Source: JAOUEA01 sp035711865
Lineage (GTDB): Bacteria > Actinomycetota > UBA4738 > HRBIN12
Direction: 5' to 3'
Length of the DNA stretch: 8,812 bases
NCBI GenBank assembly: GCA_035711865.1
Contig: DASTBT010000156.1
Coordinates: 1 to 8,812 of the forward strand
The position numbers and the translations under genes were made by a program. The notes under the pieces were generated by a model. The model worked only from the letters and a program-made list of their open reading frames with translations, had not been told where the DNA came from and made no database searches. Each line of letters opens with the position of its first letter. Position 1 is the stretch's first letter. This document shows, piece after piece, positions 5,096-8,812 of the stretch.

Positions 5096-7039
5096 TTGGC
5101 GACCAGGACCAGGACCAAGAAGAAGAGCACGGGCGCGTACGACTCCAGCAACATCCAGGTGCTCGAGGGGCTCGAACCCGTTCGCAAGCGGCCCGGCATG
5201 TACATCGGCACCACCAGCGCGCGCGGTCTTCACCACTTGGTCTACGAGGTCGTCGACAACGCCATCGATGAAGCGATGGCCGGCTTCGCCGACAGGATCG
5301 TCGTCACGATCCACGACGACGGCTCGGTGAGCTGTTTCGACAACGGCCGCGGAATCCCAGTGAAGCCCATCCCGGGGGCCAAGGACCGCCGGCCCGCGGT
5401 CGAGGTCGTGCTGACCGTGCTACATGCAGGCGGCAAGTTCGGCGGAGGCGGGTACGCGATCTCGGGGGGCCTGCACGGTGTCGGTGTGAGCGTCGTGAAC
5501 GCCCTCAGCGAGAAGCTCGACGTCGAGGTCATGCGAGACGGGTACTCGTGGACCCAGTCCTACGAGCGGGGCAAGCGCCTGGGCGCCCTGAAGAAGGGAA
5601 AGGCCACCACGAAGACCGGCACGACGGTGCGCTTCTGGCCCGACCCCGAGGTCTTCGTCGAGACCCTGGAGTTCAAGCGCGAGACGCTCGCCGAACGACT
5701 GCACGAGCTCGCGTTCCTGAACAAGGGCACCGAGATCAAGCTCGTCGACGAACGCGAGACCCCGAGGGTCGAGGAGGTCTTCAAGGCCAACGGCGGGCTG
5801 GTCGACTTCGTGAAGTACCTCGGACAAGGCAAGGACACCCTCAGCCGCGTCATCGCGATCGAGACCGGCCCCACCGACGAGGGCGAGGTCGAACTCGCGA
5901 TGCAATGGAACAACGGGTACACCGAGTCGCTGTACTCCTTCGCGAACACGATCAACACGCACGAAGGCGGCATGCACGAGGAGGGCCTCAAGAAGGCCCT
6001 TACGAACGTGCTGAACCGGTACGCGCGCGCCAAGGGCCTGCTCAAGGAGAAGGACGACAACCTGATCGGCGAAGACGTGCGCGAGGGGCTCGTCGCGATC
6101 ATCTCGGTGAAGCTGCGCGACCCGCAGTTCGAAGGCCAGACGAAGACGAAGCTCGGCAACGCCTCGATGCGATCGCTCGTCGAGACCACCGTCAACGCCG
6201 ACCTCGCCACCTGGCTCGAGGAGCATCCGGGCGATGCGAAGCGCATCTTCACGAAGGCGTCGAGCGCCGCGAAGGCACGCATCGCCGCACGCCAGGCCCG
6301 TGACCTCACGCGACGCAAGTCGTTCCTGGAAAGCGGCTCGTTGCCCGGCAAGCTGGCCGACTGCCAGATGAGCGACCCGGCGGCGTGCGAGATCTACATC
6401 GTCGAGGGCGACTCTGCCGGCGGGTCGGCCAAGAGCGCGCGCGACCGGGCGACGCAGGCGATCCTGCCGATCAGGGGGAAGATCCTCAACGTCGAGAAGG
6501 CGCGGCTCGACAAGGTCCTGCAGAACGTCGAGATCCAAGCGTTGATCACCGCGATCGGCACCGGCATCGACGAGGAGTTCGACCTCGACAAGGCGCGGTA
6601 CCACCGCATCGTGCTGATGGCCGACGCCGACGTCGACGGCGCACACATCCGCACGCTGCTGCTCACGTACTTCTTCCGGTACATGCGCGAGCTGATCGAG
6701 GCCGGCTACGTGTATCTCGCGCAGCCGCCGCTGTACCTGCTGAAGCAGGGCAAGCAGGAGCACTACTTCTACACCGAGCACGAGTGGGACGAGTTCCGAA
6801 AGAACGCGAACGGCTCGAAGATCGGCGACCCGCAGCGGTTCAAGGGTCTCGGTGAGATGGATGCGGAGCAGCTGTGGCGCACGACGATGGACCCCGAGCA
6901 CCGCACGCTGTTGCAGGTCACGCTCGAGGACGCCGCCACCGCCGACCGGCTCTTCTCGGTGCTGATGGGCGAGGACGTGCCGAGCCGCAAGGAGTTCATC
7001 GAGCGCAACGCGAAGTACGTCGAGAACCTCGACGTCTGA
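5096..7039 (+). CDS. gyrB: DNA gyrase subunit B
   Basis: ATPase subunit of the type IIA topoisomerase that, with GyrA, introduces negative supercoils. Numbered from TTG 5096 it has 647 residues. The GHKL ATPase domain shows EVVDNAIDEA with catalytic E51 and Mg-binding N55, DNGRGIP (82-88) and the lid GGLHGVGVSVVNALS near 124-138. The TOPRIM domain shows EGDSAGGSAK (437-446), PIRGKILNVEKA and the metal triad D510-D512-D514 in ADADVDGAH. The tail PQRFKGLGEMD and the final NLDV are typical. The drug-binding EGDSAGG and RGKILNVEKA blocks look normal, unlike GyrA. Start: TTG 5096 follows GGAGG at 5087-5091; the in-frame GTG 5078 would add six residues but has only a weak ribosome site. Length is that of actinobacterial-type GyrB, without the proteobacterial insert. 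It ends 25 nt before gyrA. Confidence 0.97.
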   Translation: MATRTRTKKKSTGAYDSSNIQVLEGLEPVRKRPGMYIGTTSARGLHHLVYEVVDNAIDEAMAGFADRIVVTIHDDGSVSCFDNGRGIPVKPIPGAKDRRPAVEVVLTVLHAGGKFGGGGYAISGGLHGVGVSVVNALSEKLDVEVMRDGYSWTQSYERGKRLGALKKGKATTKTGTTVRFWPDPEVFVETLEFKRETLAERLHELAFLNKGTEIKLVDERETPRVEEVFKANGGLVDFVKYLGQGKDTLSRVIAIETGPTDEGEVELAMQWNNGYTESLYSFANTINTHEGGMHEEGLKKALTNVLNRYARAKGLLKEKDDNLIGEDVREGLVAIISVKLRDPQFEGQTKTKLGNASMRSLVETTVNADLATWLEEHPGDAKRIFTKASSAAKARIAARQARDLTRRKSFLESGSLPGKLADCQMSDPAACEIYIVEGDSAGGSAKSARDRATQAILPIRGKILNVEKARLDKVLQNVEIQALITAIGTGIDEEFDLDKARYHRIVLMADADVDGAHIRTLLLTYFFRYMRELIEAGYVYLAQPPLYLLKQGKQEHYFYTEHEWDEFRKNANGSKIGDPQRFKGLGEMDAEQLWRTTMDPEHRTLLQVTLEDAATADRLFSVLMGEDVPSRKEFIERNAKYVENLDV

Positions 7040-7064
7040 CCGCCCGTGAGGAGCTGAACCAGTC

Positions 7065-8812
7065 GTGAGCCAGGAAGGGTTGTTCGTCGGCAACGTCGAG
7101 CCGATCGCGCTGGAAGACGAGATCCAGCGCTCCTACCTCGACTACGCGATGTCGGTCATCGTCTCTCGTGCGCTTCCCGAGGTGCGCGACGGCTTGAAGC
7201 CAGTGCACCGGCGCATCCTCTGGTCGATGCTCGAGGGTGGCCTTCGCCCCGACCGGCCTCACCGCAAGTCGGCGTGGGCGGTGGGCGAGGTCGTGAAGAA
7301 GTACCACCCCCACGGCCTCGAGGCCGTCTACGACTCGTTGGTGCGCATGGCCCAGGATTGGTCGCTGCGCCACCCGCTCGTCGATCCCCACGGCAACTTC
7401 GGCTCGGTCGACGGCGATCCCGCCGCCGCGATGCGCTACACCGAGGCCCGGCTCGCCCCGGTCGCATTGGAGCTGCTGCGCGACATCGAGTCGGAAACGG
7501 TCGAGTTCCGGCCGAACTACGACGGGTACGAGCAGGAGCCGGTGGTGCTTCCGGCCCGCTTCCCGAACCTGCTCGTGAACGGTGCGTCCGGCATCGCCGT
7601 GGGCATGGCGACCAACATCCCGCCCCACAACCTCGGGGAGACGATCGACGCGGTGATCCACTACCTCGACGAACCGGAGTCGACCACCGCCGACCTGATG
7701 AAGTTCGTCAAGGGGCCCGACTTCCCGACCGGTGCGGTGATCATGGGGCGCCAAGGCATCAAAGACGCCTACGAGACCGGCCGCGGGTCGATCAAGGTCC
7801 GCGCCGTCACCACGATCGAGGAAGGATCGCAGGGGCGGTCCAACATCGTCGTGACCGAGCTTCCGTACCAGGTGAACAAGGCCCGCCTCGCCGAGAAGGT
7901 GGCCGAGCTCGTGAAGACCGGCAAGGTCAAGGACATCGTCGACGTGCGCGACGAGTCGAGCCGCCAGGGCATGCGCCTCGTGATCGTGACCAAACGAGGC
8001 GCCAACGCCAGCGTCGTGCTGAACCAGCTGTACAAGCACACGCAGCTCCAGGACAACTTCGGCGCGATCATGCTCTCGCTCGTCGACGGCGTGCCGCGCA
8101 CGCTGACCCTCGCCGAGATGATCGGCTACTACGTCGACCACCAGGTCGAGGTGGTGACCCGGCGCACGCGCTTCGACCTGCGCAAGGCCGAGGACCGCGA
8201 CCACATCGTCCAGGGCCTGCTGATCGCCCTCGACCATCTCGACGAGGTGATCAAGATCATCAGGGCGGCCGCCGACGCGGATGCCGCCCGCAAGAAGTTG
8301 ATGAGCACGTTCAAGTTCAGCGAGGTCCAGGCGAACCACATCCTCGACATGCCGCTGCGCAGGCTCACGAAGCTCGCGCGTACCGAGCTCGAGGACGAGC
8401 ACGCCAAGCTGCTCGAACGGATCGGGTACTTCAACGCCTTGCTGAAGGACCCGAAGAAGCTGCGCGGGGTGATCAAGGACGAGCTCGCCGAGATCCGCAA
8501 GAAGCACGCGAACAGCCGGCGCACGTCGATCAAGGCCGACGAGGGCGAGTTCGACGTCGAGGATCTGATCGCCGAGGAAGACGTGATCATCACGGTCAGT
8601 CGTGCCGGCTACGTGAAGCGGCTGCCGGTCGACGCGTTCAAGAAACAAGGTCGCGGCGGCAAGGGAGTTCGCGGCCAGAACCTCAAGGAAGAAGACGTCG
8701 TCAAGCACGTCTTCACCACGACGACCCACCACTGGATGCTGTTCTTCACCACGAAGGGGCGCGTCTATCGGGTGAAAGCCCATGAGATCCCGGAGTCGGG
8801 TCGAACCGCCCG
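7065..8812 (+). CDS. gyrA: DNA gyrase subunit A (partial, 3' end outside the window)
   Basis: DNA-breakage and DNA-wrapping subunit of gyrase. The frame is open from GTG 7065 to the right edge, 582 codons. Seen: YLDYAMSVIVSRALPEVRDG (26-45), KPVHRRIL, the breakage site AAAMRYTEAR with catalytic Y125, the NIPPHNLGE block, the coiled-coil gate ending in HILDMPLRRLT, and a GyrA box QGRGGKG (528-534), which opens the C-terminal wrapping domain and marks gyrase rather than topoisomerase IV. The box has Gly where QRRGG[RK]G has Arg. A full GyrA is about 800-870 residues, so most of the C-terminal domain is missing. GAGGAG at 7048-7053 lies 11 nt before the start, and gyrB ends 25 nt upstream, so the pair is surely an operon. 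Oddity: positions equal to E. coli D82-S83 are L85-E86, and R68 is W71; D87 is kept as D90. The ungapped +3 offset to Y125 confirms the alignment. Confidence 0.97.
   Translation, partial: MSQEGLFVGNVEPIALEDEIQRSYLDYAMSVIVSRALPEVRDGLKPVHRRILWSMLEGGLRPDRPHRKSAWAVGEVVKKYHPHGLEAVYDSLVRMAQDWSLRHPLVDPHGNFGSVDGDPAAAMRYTEARLAPVALELLRDIESETVEFRPNYDGYEQEPVVLPARFPNLLVNGASGIAVGMATNIPPHNLGETIDAVIHYLDEPESTTADLMKFVKGPDFPTGAVIMGRQGIKDAYETGRGSIKVRAVTTIEEGSQGRSNIVVTELPYQVNKARLAEKVAELVKTGKVKDIVDVRDESSRQGMRLVIVTKRGANASVVLNQLYKHTQLQDNFGAIMLSLVDGVPRTLTLAEMIGYYVDHQVEVVTRRTRFDLRKAEDRDHIVQGLLIALDHLDEVIKIIRAAADADAARKKLMSTFKFSEVQANHILDMPLRRLTKLARTELEDEHAKLLERIGYFNALLKDPKKLRGVIKDELAEIRKKHANSRRTSIKADEGEFDVEDLIAEEDVIITVSRAGYVKRLPVDAFKKQGRGGKGVRGQNLKEEDVVKHVFTTTTHHWMLFFTTKGRVYRVKAHEIPESGRTA

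Noticed and set aside
5420..7093. 557-codon minus-strand ORF opposite gyrB
   Set aside because: Covers almost exactly gyrB in antisense, with no domain and the usual composition of a codon-bias shadow.
7317..7322. CTCGAG (XhoI site coding Leu-Glu) as a cloning scar in gyrA
   Set aside because: CTCGAG occurs many times in this GC-rich window, for example in dnaA and dnaN, and the flanks are continuous native gyrA sequence.
6996..8783. 595-codon minus-strand ORF and a 503-codon plus-strand ORF (7274-8785) over gyrA
   Set aside because: Both are alternative frames of gyrA, whose own frame is open with all catalytic motifs. The plus-strand one is an Arg-rich frameshift translation.
1..8812. Mobile elements, CRISPR arrays, tRNA or rRNA genes, or a novel defence system
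   Set aside because: I looked on both strands and found no transposase, regular repeat-spacer pattern, cloverleaf or unknown gene cassette; the window is filled by conserved origin-region genes.

Overview
This window is the replication-origin neighbourhood of a high-GC bacterial chromosome (roughly two thirds G+C by eye). Gene order is rnpA and rpmH on the minus strand, then dnaA, dnaN, recF, a DUF721/DciA gene, gyrB and gyrA on the plus strand. This is the classic actinobacterial origin layout. RecF carries the SHGE-type ABC signature found in actinobacterial RecF. The one full-consensus DnaA box is TTGTCCACA, the form favoured in high-GC Actinomycetota. GyrB and GyrA also read closest to actinobacterial proteins from memory. 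I would place the source in Actinomycetota, perhaps a deep or uncultivated lineage, but cannot go below phylum without a search.

Layout. Positions 1-396 hold a leftward pair: rpmH (ribosomal protein L34), complete and only 47 codons, followed by the 5' part of rnpA (RNase P protein), cut by the window edge. A good minus-strand promoter (TTGTCC, 18 bp, TATACT) at 471-500 drives them, and the predicted transcript begins almost directly with a perfect 8-bp stem-loop. Positions 397-663 are the divergent dnaA/rpmH control region, with several inverted repeats and a pair of inverted DnaA-box-like sequences at the dnaA start. dnaA (664-2103) is followed by a 238-bp non-coding gap (2104-2341) that has the marks of a compact oriC: one exact DnaA box, several degenerate ones, a tandem 13-bp repeat and an AT-richer stretch beside dnaN. 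Then come dnaN (2342-3445), recF (3477-4574), dciA-like DUF721 (4593-4937), a 158-bp control region, gyrB (5096 or 5078 to 7039) and gyrA (7065 to beyond the right edge).

How the genes work together: DnaA opens the origin; DciA probably helps place the replicative helicase; DnaN clamps the polymerase; RecF supports gap repair at stalled forks; gyrase removes the positive supercoils that replication makes. L34 and the RNase P protein belong to translation and tRNA processing and sit here in most bacteria. Short gaps suggest dnaN-recF-dciA and gyrB-gyrA are co-transcribed units, with a probable extra promoter ahead of gyrB.

I found no mobile element, CRISPR array, tRNA, rRNA or new gene system. 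Every long gene belongs to a known family. The most unusual coding observation is the quinolone-resistance-determining region of GyrA, where the near-universal Asp-Ser (E. coli 82-83) is Leu-Glu. The other points of interest are regulatory: the compact origin, the hairpin/DnaA-box pair over the dnaA start, the 5'-terminal stem-loop of the rpmH transcript, and an rnpA reading frame that stays open right through rpmH.
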